Made by a program: the position numbers and the translations under genes
Part shown: one piece after another, positions 44,200 to 52,676 of the stretch
Position numbering within the stretch: position 1 is the first letter of the stretch
Layout: the number at the start of each line of letters is the position of its first letter
Notes under the pieces: generated by a model
Databases searched by the model: none
Told to the model about the DNA's origin: nothing
The model's input: the letters and a program-made list of their open reading frames with translations, nothing else
Assembly: GCA_035628915.1 (NCBI GenBank)
Contig: DASPIW010000004.1
Coordinates: forward strand, 25,846 to 89,845
DNA: 64,000 nucleotides
Reading direction: 5' to 3'
DNA from: JARBUG01 sp035628915
GTDB lineage: Bacteria; Bacillota; Sulfobacillia; Symbiobacteriales; Symbiobacteriaceae

Positions 44200-44205
44200 G
44201 CTTTG

Positions 44206-47200
44206 CTATGAAATGTACAACTCGTCCAGTGCGCAGGGTCTCCCAACGTAATAGCCCTGCGCAAAATCGACACCGTACTCCCGCAGCAGGGACAGGGTCT
44301 CCCGGTCGCCCACGAATTCGGCGATCGTCTCTTTCCCCAGACCCCGTGCCAGTTCGACGATGGTCTTGACGAGGTGCTGATCGACCGGATCGTTCGGCAG
44401 ATTGCTGATGAAACCGCCATCGATCTTCAGGTAGTTGACGGGCAGGTGCTTCAGATGGGAGAAGGATGAGAAGCCGGCACCGAAGTCGTCTATCGCGAAG
44501 CGGCAGCCCAGGCCGTTTAAATCCTTAATGAAGTCCCGTGCCAGGTTCGTATCGGCAATTGCTGCGGTCTCCGTGATCTCCAAAATCAGCGATTTCGGAT
44601 CGATGCCGGTAGCAAGGATCTCCCTGTGGATCAGGGGCAGGAGTTCCGGATCGGAGAAGGCCTTGCCCGACAGGTTGACCTCCAGGCAGATGGGCTGCCC
44701 AATCGCCTCTCTGGCGGCCATGAGCCTGATCGCCCTTTGTACGACCCAGCGGTCTATGGCGTGAATCAGGCCAAAGCGCTCAGCGACATGGAGGAAGGCG
44801 CCCGGCAGGACAATCTGGCCCTGACTGTCCAGCAAACGCAGCAGCACTTCGTAGTGAACGACCCGGTTGTGGCGCAGGTCCAGAATCGGCTGGAAATACA
44901 GGACGAAACTGTCGTGTTCCAGCGCCTCACGGATGCGGCGCTCCCAGGTGAGTTTCGACTCCATCTGCGTCTGCTCGTTCTCATCGGGCTGGTACAGCAA
45001 GCAGCCGTCACGGCCCTTCTCTTTCGCCTGGAACATGGCCAGGTCGGCCCGGGCTAGCAGTTCTTCCGATGTGACCCCATGGTCGGGGTAAAGCGAAATG
45101 CCAATGGACGCCGTCACCGTAACCGGCTGCCCCCCGACCACTGTGATGTGGCGGCGCAAGGCCTCGAGCAGCTCATGCGCCAACAGGCAGGCCTGGGTGG
45201 AGGATGTCGCCGGCAGCACGATGGCGAACTCGTCGCCACCAAGCCGGGCAATGATGCCTGTGTCCCGGAGGCATCGCCGGAGCAATGCCGCAATGCTCTT
45301 CAGCAGTTCGTCACCGGCCTGATGGCCCAGGGTGTCATTGACGTACTTGAACTGGTCCACATCGATAAATAGCACCGCACCGGCAGCCCCTTTGCGGTCG
45401 GCTGGACACAGTTCCTGCTTCAGTTCCTCCTGGAACCGGTGGCGATTATACAGGCCTGTCAGGGTGTCATAGTTGGCCAGGTGGACCAGCTGCGACTCGG
45501 TTCGCTTCCGTTCCGTAATGTCCTGAATGTGCAGAATGGCATAATCAGCCGGACCTGCCGCACTTGCGATGCCGGAGGCGCTGACCAGCGCCCAGATCGG
45601 TCTGCCGTCCCGATGCAGGAACCGCTTTTCGAAGTGGACCTGAAGTACCCCGCTCATAACCGACGCTGCAGTCCTGCGGGTCAGTTCCAAGTCGTCCGGG
45701 TGTGTAACCAGCCAGGGTTTCATCTGCTCCAGTTCCGGCACGGTGTAGCCGAGCATGTCGGCCAGACAGCGATTGACCTGAAACCACCGGCCGGTGCGGT
45801 CCGTCAGCGCCATCCCAATCGGTGCGTCGCCGAAAGCGCTGCGGAAGCGGCGCTCACCCTCCCTTAGCAGCGCTTCGGAATTGGCCAGACCCTGGTGGAT
45901 ACGGGCGTGCAGGACGGCAACGCCGACCTGCCCCGCCAGGGCTTCAACGAAGGCGACCTCGTCAGCATTCCACGTGAGCGGGCCCTCGCACTGGTGGAAG
46001 CTAATCACCCCGAGCAGCTGCCCTTCGGCCATGATGGGTGCGGCCAGAACTGCGCAGCCGTTGTCAGGGTCAGCCACGGATACGACCTGCCTGGCCTCTG
46101 CAGCCATATGGACCACTGTGAGATCACCGTGGCACGGTTTCGTGGCGGAAAGAACGCCGGGAACGATGTATTCGGCCGCGGGGCGCAGGTCCCCGCCCGG
46201 CTCCGTCTGGTAGATGATGCACCGGCAGGCGGAAACTACCCGGCCCAGCTCGGCCGCGGTGGTGCGCAGTATCTCCTGCAGGTCGAGGGAGCTCCGAATC
46301 GCTGCGCCGATGCGGTCGATCAGCCGGAGCTGCCGGACCTGGCGCTGCAGGTCCAGGCGGGCCGCGGTCAGTTCGGTCAGCAGCTGCCATTGCTTGCGGG
46401 CCTGGCTCACGCCCAGGAATCCTGCCGCCGCCAGCGCAAGGCTCTGCCCGGTGACATGGCCCAGGAAATGAACCGGCGAGACGCTCGGCGCCTCCGAAAC
46501 CTGATTCAGAAGGTCCCCGAGGACCGCTCCGGCAATGGCCACGGCCAGGAGCCGGAACCCGGCCCGGACGCTCAGTGAGTGGGACGCCAGAACAGGCGGA
46601 AGAATGAGGAGCACCAGGGGACTATAGCCGCCCAGCGAGGCGTCGCCCGACAGGATACCCAGGGCGAGCGTCAGAAACACAAAGTGCGACCAGACTCGCG
46701 CCTCCGGGGAACCCAAGTTGGGCAAGACCCAGTGCGCCAGCGTTGTATAGGCAGTCACGGTCAGCACAAACAGGTTGATTGCCAGCGACCCGTCCGGCCG
46801 CGGGCCGCTCAGGTCGAAGACGCCTGCCAGCAGGACGGCGAGGGCAATCAGCCAGGACCAGGTCTCCAGTGAGCGGTCCAGGTGCTCCAGCGTCCCCGCT
46901 CTAGGCTGCTGGACGCCGCGAAAGCTCCAGTCCATGCCTCGCCCGATTAACGAACCAATCGCCAAGATGCTCCAGGAGATTACGCCAATGGTCAGGTCGG
47001 ACTGCACGGAGTTGTAAATCATCCAACAAGGAAAGAGCGCCCCCGCAATCCGGCGAGCATAGTCCCACCAGCGATTGTTTGCATGAAGCAGCATGGCTCC
47101 GGCGCCCACCAGCGCTGTGGCGCCCGCCAGGGGCAGCAGGGGCTCGATCGCGAAATAGACCTGGTGTGGAAAAGACCCGGGCGAAGTGAGCATCAAGGCA

Positions 47201-47610
47201 CCGATTGTCATGTGAATCAGCCCGGAAGTCAGGTCGAATAGCTCGGGACCATTGGTGCCGTTCCCAAACCACGGGATGCACAGTACACCCAACCCGAGGC
47301 CCGTATAGATGATCGGCGCCCCCCGCAGACCGGCCATGCCCAGCACATAGCCCAGCAGCAGCAAGGGTGCGGCGGAGACGAGCACCGCCGTACGCTGGAA
47401 CAAGGGACGCAGTGCGTACCGGCTTAGCAGGAGGAGGACAATGGCGCCTGCCACCAGAGACACGGAAATGTGGGGAAAGAATGGTCTGAGCGGGGCGTAT
47501 GACGGTGCGGCAAAGTCCCGTGGGGCAATATGTATGCCCAACCCGAGCATGCCTTCAAAAGCAGCAGTTACCAGCAGCAGGCGCGTTGCGCGTACGCCGA
47601 TGAAGTGCAA
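44206..47610 (-). CDS. Membrane-bound GGDEF-EAL protein with GAF and PAS domains
   Basis: 1134 residues. About 11 hydrophobic segments fill residues 1-395, a domain I do not recognise but shared with the next gene. Then a GAF domain (about 425-575), PAS (about 590-705, ending HIQDITERK), GGDEF (LGGDEFAIVLP) and EAL. The inhibitory RxxD site before GGDEF reads RDTG, so feedback inhibition is probably lost. The EAL motif reads EVL; other catalytic residues (NLSGKAF, EITETA, DDFGAGFSS, LKIDG, QGYYVGRP) are kept. It could both make and degrade cyclic di-GMP. The TTG start has GGAGG seven bases upstream; a GTG six bases earlier abuts it. Confidence 0.9.
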   Translation of the reverse strand: MHFIGVRATRLLLVTAAFEGMLGLGIHIAPRDFAAPSYAPLRPFFPHISVSLVAGAIVLLLLSRYALRPLFQRTAVLVSAAPLLLLGYVLGMAGLRGAPIIYTGLGLGVLCIPWFGNGTNGPELFDLTSGLIHMTIGALMLTSPGSFPHQVYFAIEPLLPLAGATALVGAGAMLLHANNRWWDYARRIAGALFPCWMIYNSVQSDLTIGVISWSILAIGSLIGRGMDWSFRGVQQPRAGTLEHLDRSLETWSWLIALAVLLAGVFDLSGPRPDGSLAINLFVLTVTAYTTLAHWVLPNLGSPEARVWSHFVFLTLALGILSGDASLGGYSPLVLLILPPVLASHSLSVRAGFRLLAVAIAGAVLGDLLNQVSEAPSVSPVHFLGHVTGQSLALAAAGFLGVSQARKQWQLLTELTAARLDLQRQVRQLRLIDRIGAAIRSSLDLQEILRTTAAELGRVVSACRCIIYQTEPGGDLRPAAEYIVPGVLSATKPCHGDLTVVHMAAEARQVVSVADPDNGCAVLAAPIMAEGQLLGVISFHQCEGPLTWNADEVAFVEALAGQVGVAVLHARIHQGLANSEALLREGERRFRSAFGDAPIGMALTDRTGRWFQVNRCLADMLGYTVPELEQMKPWLVTHPDDLELTRRTAASVMSGVLQVHFEKRFLHRDGRPIWALVSASGIASAAGPADYAILHIQDITERKRTESQLVHLANYDTLTGLYNRHRFQEELKQELCPADRKGAAGAVLFIDVDQFKYVNDTLGHQAGDELLKSIAALLRRCLRDTGIIARLGGDEFAIVLPATSSTQACLLAHELLEALRRHITVVGGQPVTVTASIGISLYPDHGVTSEELLARADLAMFQAKEKGRDGCLLYQPDENEQTQMESKLTWERRIREALEHDSFVLYFQPILDLRHNRVVHYEVLLRLLDSQGQIVLPGAFLHVAERFGLIHAIDRWVVQRAIRLMAAREAIGQPICLEVNLSGKAFSDPELLPLIHREILATGIDPKSLILEITETAAIADTNLARDFIKDLNGLGCRFAIDDFGAGFSSFSHLKHLPVNYLKIDGGFISNLPNDPVDQHLVKTIVELARGLGKETIAEFVGDRETLSLLREYGVDFAQGYYVGRPCALDELYIS

Positions 47611-47635
47611 GGCCACTCCTCCATACCACCTTCAG

Positions 47636-47667
47636 GCCCCACCATCCCCGTGCAGGAATGGCGGGGC
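47636..47667 (-). terminator. Hairpin between the two GGDEF-EAL genes
   Basis: GCCCC and CCAT (47636-47645) pair with ATGG and GGGGC (47658-47667) with single mismatched bases between blocks. It lies just after the stop of the upstream paralogue, so the downstream gene may depend on readthrough or its own promoter. Confidence 0.45.
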
Positions 47668-47673
47668 CCGGCG

Positions 47674-50600
47674 TCAGATGGCAGCGATTTGTTCTTCGAG
47701 GGGTGCCGGACGACCGATGTAATACCCCTGTGCGAAATCGACCCCATAGTCTTGCAAGAGCGCCAGGGTCTGCTCATCGCCGACGAACTCGGCAATCGTG
47801 CGTATCCCGAGGCCTCGTGCCAGGTCAACCATCGTCTTTACGAGATGTTGATCGACGGGGTCCTTGGCCAGGTTCTGAATGAAGCTGCCGTCGATTTTGA
47901 GGTAATCCACGGGCAGGTGCTTCAGATACGAAAAGGAGGAGAACCCGGCGCCAAAGTCGTCAATCGCGAAGCGGCAGCCGAGTGACCCCAGCTCCTCTAC
48001 AAACTGGCGGGCCAGATGCGTGTCGGCAATCGCTGCCGTCTCGGTAATCTCCAAAATGAGCGACTCCGGGGTCACACCCGTACCCGCTAACTCCTGACGA
48101 ATGAGGGGGAGGAGTTCCGGGTCGGAGAAGGCCTTACCGGAGAGGTTGACCTCCAGGCAGATGGGGCGCCCGGTTTTCTGCCTCTCGGCAGTCAGCCGGA
48201 TTGCCCGCCGCACCACCCAGCGGTCCACGGCGTGAATCAGACCAAAACGCTCAGCTACGGCCAGGAACGCGCCCGGCAGCACCACATGCCCTTCCTTGTC
48301 CATCAAGCGAAGGAGCAGTTCATAACGGACAATCTGGTGGGTTTGCAGATCCATGATCGGCTGGAAGAACGGCACGAACTGATCCTTTTCGAGGGCCTCC
48401 AGGATCCGCCGTTCCCAGGTCAACTTCGATTCCATCTGCGACTGTTCGCTTTGCTCTGCCCGGTACACGGCGCAGCCGTTTCGCCCCTGTTCCTTGACCT
48501 GGTACATTGCGAGATCAGCCTTGGCCAGCAGTTCTTCGGCGGTATCCCCGTGCTCCGGGTACAGTGCGATCCCGATCGATGCGGTAACCGTGATCAGCTG
48601 TTCGCAAATGGCGACCTTGTGCGAGCGGAGCCGCTTGAGCAGGTCCTCCGCCACCAGCCTGGCCTGGCTGATGTCCGTGTGGGGCAGCAAAATGGCGAAC
48701 TCATCGCCGCCCAACCGCCCAATGGTGTCCGCGGCCCGCAGTCGTTGCTGTAGCAGCGTGGTGACGCTCTTGAGCAGGTCGTCGCCGGCCATATGGCCCA
48801 GCGAATCATTGACGTATTTGAACTGGTCAAGGTCGAGGAACAGCAGGGCGCCGGAGGTTCCATACCGTTTGGACGCCACCAACTCCCGGCACAACTCCTC
48901 CTGAAACCGGCGGCGGTTGAACAGGCCGGTCAGCGTGTCATAGTTTGCAAGCTGGACCAATTGGGCTTCGGCGAGCTTTCGCTCCGTGATGTCCTGAATG
49001 TGGATAATGGCGTACGCAATGGTTCCTTGTTCGTCCTGAATGCTGGAGCAGCTGAGCTGTGCCCAGACAGTGTGGCCGTCCCGGTGCACGTAGCGCTTTT
49101 CAAACTGGCACGCGGGGATCGCACCGCTCATGACAGCCCGGGCCTGTTGCGAGCTCGTTGCCATGTCTTCGGGGTGGGTGGTCCGGCGCCAGTCCAGCGC
49201 TACAAGCTCTGCCTCCGTGTATCCCAGCATCGCGGCGAGGGAGCGGTTCACCTCGAGCCACTGGCCGTCGGCGCCGGACAGGGCCATACCGATGGGCGCC
49301 ATGCCAAATGCGCTTCGAAAGCGCCGCTCGCTTTCGCGCAGGGCCGCTTCGGAACGTTTCCGATCCCCTTCGGCGGCTGTCTGCGCCTCCAGGGCTTCCT
49401 CCAACTGCGTTCGCTGCAGCTGAAGCTCTTCGTTTTGCGCCTGCAGCTCTTCCTGCTGCGCAACCAGTTCCTCATCCTGCGCCTGGAGGCTCTGGTGTGC
49501 GCCCTGCAGTTCCTGGTGCTGCTCATAGAGGTTCTTGTGGGCCCGCCTTAGTTCCTGTGCATGCCTGATACCCACCGTTCCTGCTGCGCTCAGGAGCAGC
49601 CCCTGCCCCACGATGTGGCTGAGCAACACGGCGATGGGCTCCTGGAGTGTGCTAACGAAATGATCACGGAGATGGCCGAGAGTCGACATGGTCACGGCAA
49701 GCAGGAGCAGTCTCGTGCCCGCTCTGGCGCCCAGCGACCTGGCAGCCATCACCGGCGGGATGACCAGCAGCACCAGGAAGCCGGGACCCCCGGGTGCGAT
49801 ATCGCCAGTAAGGCTGCCAATTGCCACCGTCAGGAATATGAAATGCCACCAGACCCGCTGCTCATCCGACCCCAGGTCGGGAAAGATCCAGTGGGCCGCA
49901 GCGGTGTAGACCGTTACGGCCAGGACAAACAGGTGAACGAGAACGCGGGCCGCCGGGCTGGGGTCGCCCGGGGCAACGGTGTCGATGAAGAGGATGGCCA
50001 GTGCCAGAATCCATGACCAGGTTTCCAGCGACCGGTCCAGGTGCCCGAGCGTTCCGGGCGCCGTCGTACGGGGTGCCGCCGCTTTTCCGAGCCCGCGGTG
50101 TCCAATGAGGATGGCCAGTGCCAGCAGCGCCCACCCAAGCACGCCGGTGGTCAGGCCGACCTGGAAGGAGTTGTACATCATCGTAAGGGGCAGGGTCGCG
50201 CCGACCACGCTCCGTGCGGCCGTCAGCCAGCCTCGGATCAGCATTTTCGGCACGAACAGCGCGAATGAACCCACGACTCCCGCCGCGCCGACCAAGGGCA
50301 ATGCCGGTAGTATCGCGAAATACGACACCGCCGAGTAGGTCTCCGGAAAGGCCAGCATGTGTATCCCGGTGGGCAGCTGAATGGCAGCCGCCGTCAGGTC
50401 GAACAGATCCCAGCGCTCACCGGCGGGCCTGAACCAGGGTATGGCCACGACGCCCAGCGCCAGGGCCGTGTAGAAGAACGGTGCCGCTCTCAGTCCCGCC
50501 GATCCCATCATGTAGGCCATCAGCAGAAGCGGGGCGGCGGGCAGCATGACCCCAATGCGCTGAAGAATCGGCCGTAGCGGATACCTTGCCAAAATCAGCA

Positions 50601-50775
50601 AAATCACCGCGCTGGCCATCAGCCAGGCAGACAAGTATGGGAAGTAAGGCCGCATCGGCGCATAATACTGCGCCTGGAAGTCCCTGGGGGTCAGATATAT
50701 GCCTAATCCAAGCAGCCCCTCATAAGAAGCGGCAACGAGCAACAGGCGTGTAATGCGTGAGCTGGCCAAGTACAA
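47674..50775 (-). CDS. Membrane-bound GGDEF-EAL protein with coiled coil and PAS domain
   Basis: 1033 residues, paralogue of the gene downstream. The multi-helix N-terminal domain (about 1-395) is clearly shared (LLLVAASYEGLLGLGIYLTPRDF, LDRSLETWSWILALAI). The GAF domain is replaced by a Gln/Glu-rich coiled coil (about 405-475: LQAQDEELVAQQEELQAQNEEL). PAS follows, then GGDEF (LGGDEFAILLP) with an intact RxxD site (RAAD), and EAL (motif ELL, other catalytic residues kept). TTG start with GGAGG seven bases upstream, the same start context as its paralogue. A cyclic di-GMP enzyme with a distinct signal input. Confidence 0.9.
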   Translation of the reverse strand: MYLASSRITRLLLVAASYEGLLGLGIYLTPRDFQAQYYAPMRPYFPYLSAWLMASAVILLILARYPLRPILQRIGVMLPAAPLLLMAYMMGSAGLRAAPFFYTALALGVVAIPWFRPAGERWDLFDLTAAAIQLPTGIHMLAFPETYSAVSYFAILPALPLVGAAGVVGSFALFVPKMLIRGWLTAARSVVGATLPLTMMYNSFQVGLTTGVLGWALLALAILIGHRGLGKAAAPRTTAPGTLGHLDRSLETWSWILALAILFIDTVAPGDPSPAARVLVHLFVLAVTVYTAAAHWIFPDLGSDEQRVWWHFIFLTVAIGSLTGDIAPGGPGFLVLLVIPPVMAARSLGARAGTRLLLLAVTMSTLGHLRDHFVSTLQEPIAVLLSHIVGQGLLLSAAGTVGIRHAQELRRAHKNLYEQHQELQGAHQSLQAQDEELVAQQEELQAQNEELQLQRTQLEEALEAQTAAEGDRKRSEAALRESERRFRSAFGMAPIGMALSGADGQWLEVNRSLAAMLGYTEAELVALDWRRTTHPEDMATSSQQARAVMSGAIPACQFEKRYVHRDGHTVWAQLSCSSIQDEQGTIAYAIIHIQDITERKLAEAQLVQLANYDTLTGLFNRRRFQEELCRELVASKRYGTSGALLFLDLDQFKYVNDSLGHMAGDDLLKSVTTLLQQRLRAADTIGRLGGDEFAILLPHTDISQARLVAEDLLKRLRSHKVAICEQLITVTASIGIALYPEHGDTAEELLAKADLAMYQVKEQGRNGCAVYRAEQSEQSQMESKLTWERRILEALEKDQFVPFFQPIMDLQTHQIVRYELLLRLMDKEGHVVLPGAFLAVAERFGLIHAVDRWVVRRAIRLTAERQKTGRPICLEVNLSGKAFSDPELLPLIRQELAGTGVTPESLILEITETAAIADTHLARQFVEELGSLGCRFAIDDFGAGFSSFSYLKHLPVDYLKIDGSFIQNLAKDPVDQHLVKTMVDLARGLGIRTIAEFVGDEQTLALLQDYGVDFAQGYYIGRPAPLEEQIAAI

Positions 50776-50902
50776 CGCCACTCCTCCATCTGGTGCTGGT
50801 TTACAAGCAAGTTCCCAGAATGGTCTTACGGCATATTGTACTTCATTTATCCTTTCAGGCGAAATAAGGTTTTATAGGTAATTTGATAGAGTCAAGAACA
50901 AA

Positions 50903-52186
50903 TCAGGTAACGCTTTCGCGCTGCTCTGGGAAAGACTCGTACAGGCGTTCTTCGGCGATTCGCTTCAAGACCTGCACTGTCTCCCACAAGTCATGATAGC
51001 TACAATACAGGGCCACCGGCGCCAGTCTGACCACGTCCGGCGGGCGGAAATCCGGGATGACCCCTTGCGCCTTGAGCGCCTTACAGATGCGTAGTGCGTC
51101 GGGATGCTCCAGGGCAACATGTCCGCCCCGGCGCGCAGCGTCACGGGGCGTGCCGACGGCAAACCCAAGTGGGGCGAGGAGGCTGTCGATCAAAAAGATG
51201 AGGTAGCCCGTCTGCTCGAGCGATTTTTCCCGAATGGCGGTCATGCCTGCCTCGTTGTGAACGGCCAGCGAACCATAAAGCGCCGCGGCGCTGAGCACGT
51301 TGGGAGTGCTGATTTGCCAGGCCCCTGCCCCGGGCGCCTGGTGGAACTGGGGGGCCATGTCGAACTGCCTGTTCTTGTGGCAGCCGAACCAGCCCGTCAA
51401 TCCCGGCAGGGTGCCAAAGTGCCGCTCGTGGACGAACAGCGTTGCCACGGCGCCCGGGCCGGCGTTCAGGTACTTGTAGGTGCACCAGAACGCGAAATCG
51501 CCCCCCCAGTCGTGCAGGCTGTGGGGTACGGCTCCGGCGCTATGGCAGCAGTCGAACCCGATCAGAATTCCCCGTTCGTGCGCCGCCCGGGTCAGGCGCT
51601 CCATGTCAAGCAGCTGGCCGCTGCGGTAGAGGACGCCAGGGAGCAGGACGAGAGCGACGTCTTCGGTCATGGCGGCGATCACATCCGCCTCGTCAAGCGT
51701 ACGCCCGTCCCGGCTGGGTGCCAGCACCAGGTCGGCGGCAGGATCGCCGCCGTGCAGCCGCACCTGGCTTTGCAGGGCGTACAGGTCGGACGGGAAGTTG
51801 AGTTCGTCGGTCAGGATTTTCCGCCTCCGGCCGGCGGGCCGGTAGAAAGTGGCCACCAGTGCGTGCAGATTGACGGTGGTGGTGCCCGTCACGACCAGTT
51901 CCGCGGGCTCGGCGCCCATGAGGGCGGACTGGAGGGCGCCCAGCTCCTCGGCCATGTAGAACCACGGCCGGTCGCCGGCTGTCCAGCCTTCGACTCCATG
52001 GCGCTTCCAGTCTTCCAGGGCGCGCAATACGGCGGCCTCGGCGTCGCGGCCGGCGAGGCCCAGGGAGTTGCCGTCCAGATAAATCCGGCCGGGCTGCACG
52101 TAGAAACGGTCGCGAAAAGCGCGCAGGGGGTCCTGCAGGTCCCTGTCCAGGGCATACTCCGGGCCAAGGGCGTACTGGGTAGTCAT
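50903..52186 (-). CDS. kynU: Kynureninase
   Basis: 427 residues, normal for KynU. Visible elements: IYLDGNSLGL near 35, the TGTTTVNLH PLP-phosphate loop near 100, FCDCCHSAGAVPHSLHDWG-like segment with the PLP aspartate near 215 and the Schiff-base Lys in WCTYKYLNAGPG near 233. It cleaves kynurenine to anthranilate and alanine in tryptophan degradation. AGGAGG precedes the ATG. No kynA or kynB lies in the window, so other steps are elsewhere or it uses imported kynurenine. Confidence 0.94.
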   Translation of the reverse strand: MTTQYALGPEYALDRDLQDPLRAFRDRFYVQPGRIYLDGNSLGLAGRDAEAAVLRALEDWKRHGVEGWTAGDRPWFYMAEELGALQSALMGAEPAELVVTGTTTVNLHALVATFYRPAGRRRKILTDELNFPSDLYALQSQVRLHGGDPAADLVLAPSRDGRTLDEADVIAAMTEDVALVLLPGVLYRSGQLLDMERLTRAAHERGILIGFDCCHSAGAVPHSLHDWGGDFAFWCTYKYLNAGPGAVATLFVHERHFGTLPGLTGWFGCHKNRQFDMAPQFHQAPGAGAWQISTPNVLSAAALYGSLAVHNEAGMTAIREKSLEQTGYLIFLIDSLLAPLGFAVGTPRDAARRGGHVALEHPDALRICKALKAQGVIPDFRPPDVVRLAPVALYCSYHDLWETVQVLKRIAEERLYESFPEQRESVT

Positions 52187-52246
52187 AGGCGCCTCCTGTG
52201 GGACGACTCTGTCTTAAGGTATTTTCGTCCCGCTGAGGCAATCCCT

Positions 52247-52277
52247 GCAGGGGGCTGACGGCACACCAGCCCCCTGC
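52247..52277 (-). terminator. Hairpin after small protein gene
   Basis: GCAGGGGGCTG at 52247-52257 pairs perfectly with CAGCCCCCTGC at 52267-52277. On the minus strand it follows the 75-residue gene and precedes kynU, so kynU should have its own promoter in the short gap. Confidence 0.6.
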
Positions 52278-52301
52278 GTGGGTTGCGCCGCACGCGCAGC
52301 C

Positions 52302-52529
52302 TCAGTCGGCCTCAGTCAGCGTCTTGGGCAGTCCTAGGGCCTCCAGGTCAGCTTCCGTGATTGCCCCGGAATCCAGGCCGTCGTTCACGACGACCCGGTA
52401 CGACTTCCGGGTGATCTGCTCATCCTGAATGAACCCCGGGGCCTCGCCCGGCCCTTCGCCCAGGGATGCGGCGTGCTCCGTTCTTAACTCCTGCAGCCGT
52501 TTGAGTATCCGTGTTTTTTCGTTCCCCAA
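52302..52529 (-). CDS. Small conserved-looking hypothetical protein
   Basis: 75 residues, acidic, starting at a TTG with GGGGTGA about nine bases upstream. An N-terminal helix (NEKTRILKRLQELRTEH) is followed by an extended part and a short helix TEADLEALGLPK. No domain recognised. It is divergent from the arginine-decarboxylase-like gene and followed by a strong hairpin, which supports a real transcription unit. Confidence 0.55.
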   Translation of the reverse strand: MGNEKTRILKRLQELRTEHAASLGEGPGEAPGFIQDEQITRKSYRVVVNDGLDSGAITEADLEALGLPKTLTEAD

Positions 52530-52558
52530 AACAAATCACCCCATTTTAGTATCAGCCA

Positions 52559-52586
52559 TTTACATGCAAGGTGATTCTGCTATACT
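52559..52586 (+). promoter_or_regulatory. Sigma-A promoter for the arginine-decarboxylase-like gene
   Basis: TTTACA at 52559-52564 and TATACT at 52581-52586 with a 16-base spacer, about 90 bases before the start codon. Confidence 0.65.
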
Positions 52587-52596
52587 TCCTATGTGC

Positions 52597-52621
52597 GCGA
52601 GGGGGTTCAACGCCCCCTCGC
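52597..52621 (+). promoter_or_regulatory. Leader hairpin near the 5' end of the decarboxylase mRNA
   Basis: GCGAGGGGG at 52597-52605 pairs perfectly with CCCCCTCGC at 52613-52621. It begins about ten bases after the -10 box, so it would form at the extreme 5' end of the message. It has no T-run and may stabilise the mRNA. Confidence 0.5.
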
Positions 52622-52676
52622 AAATCCTGACTAATGGAAGTGGTACCCGCACACCTTACACGGAGAGGTGAGGCCC

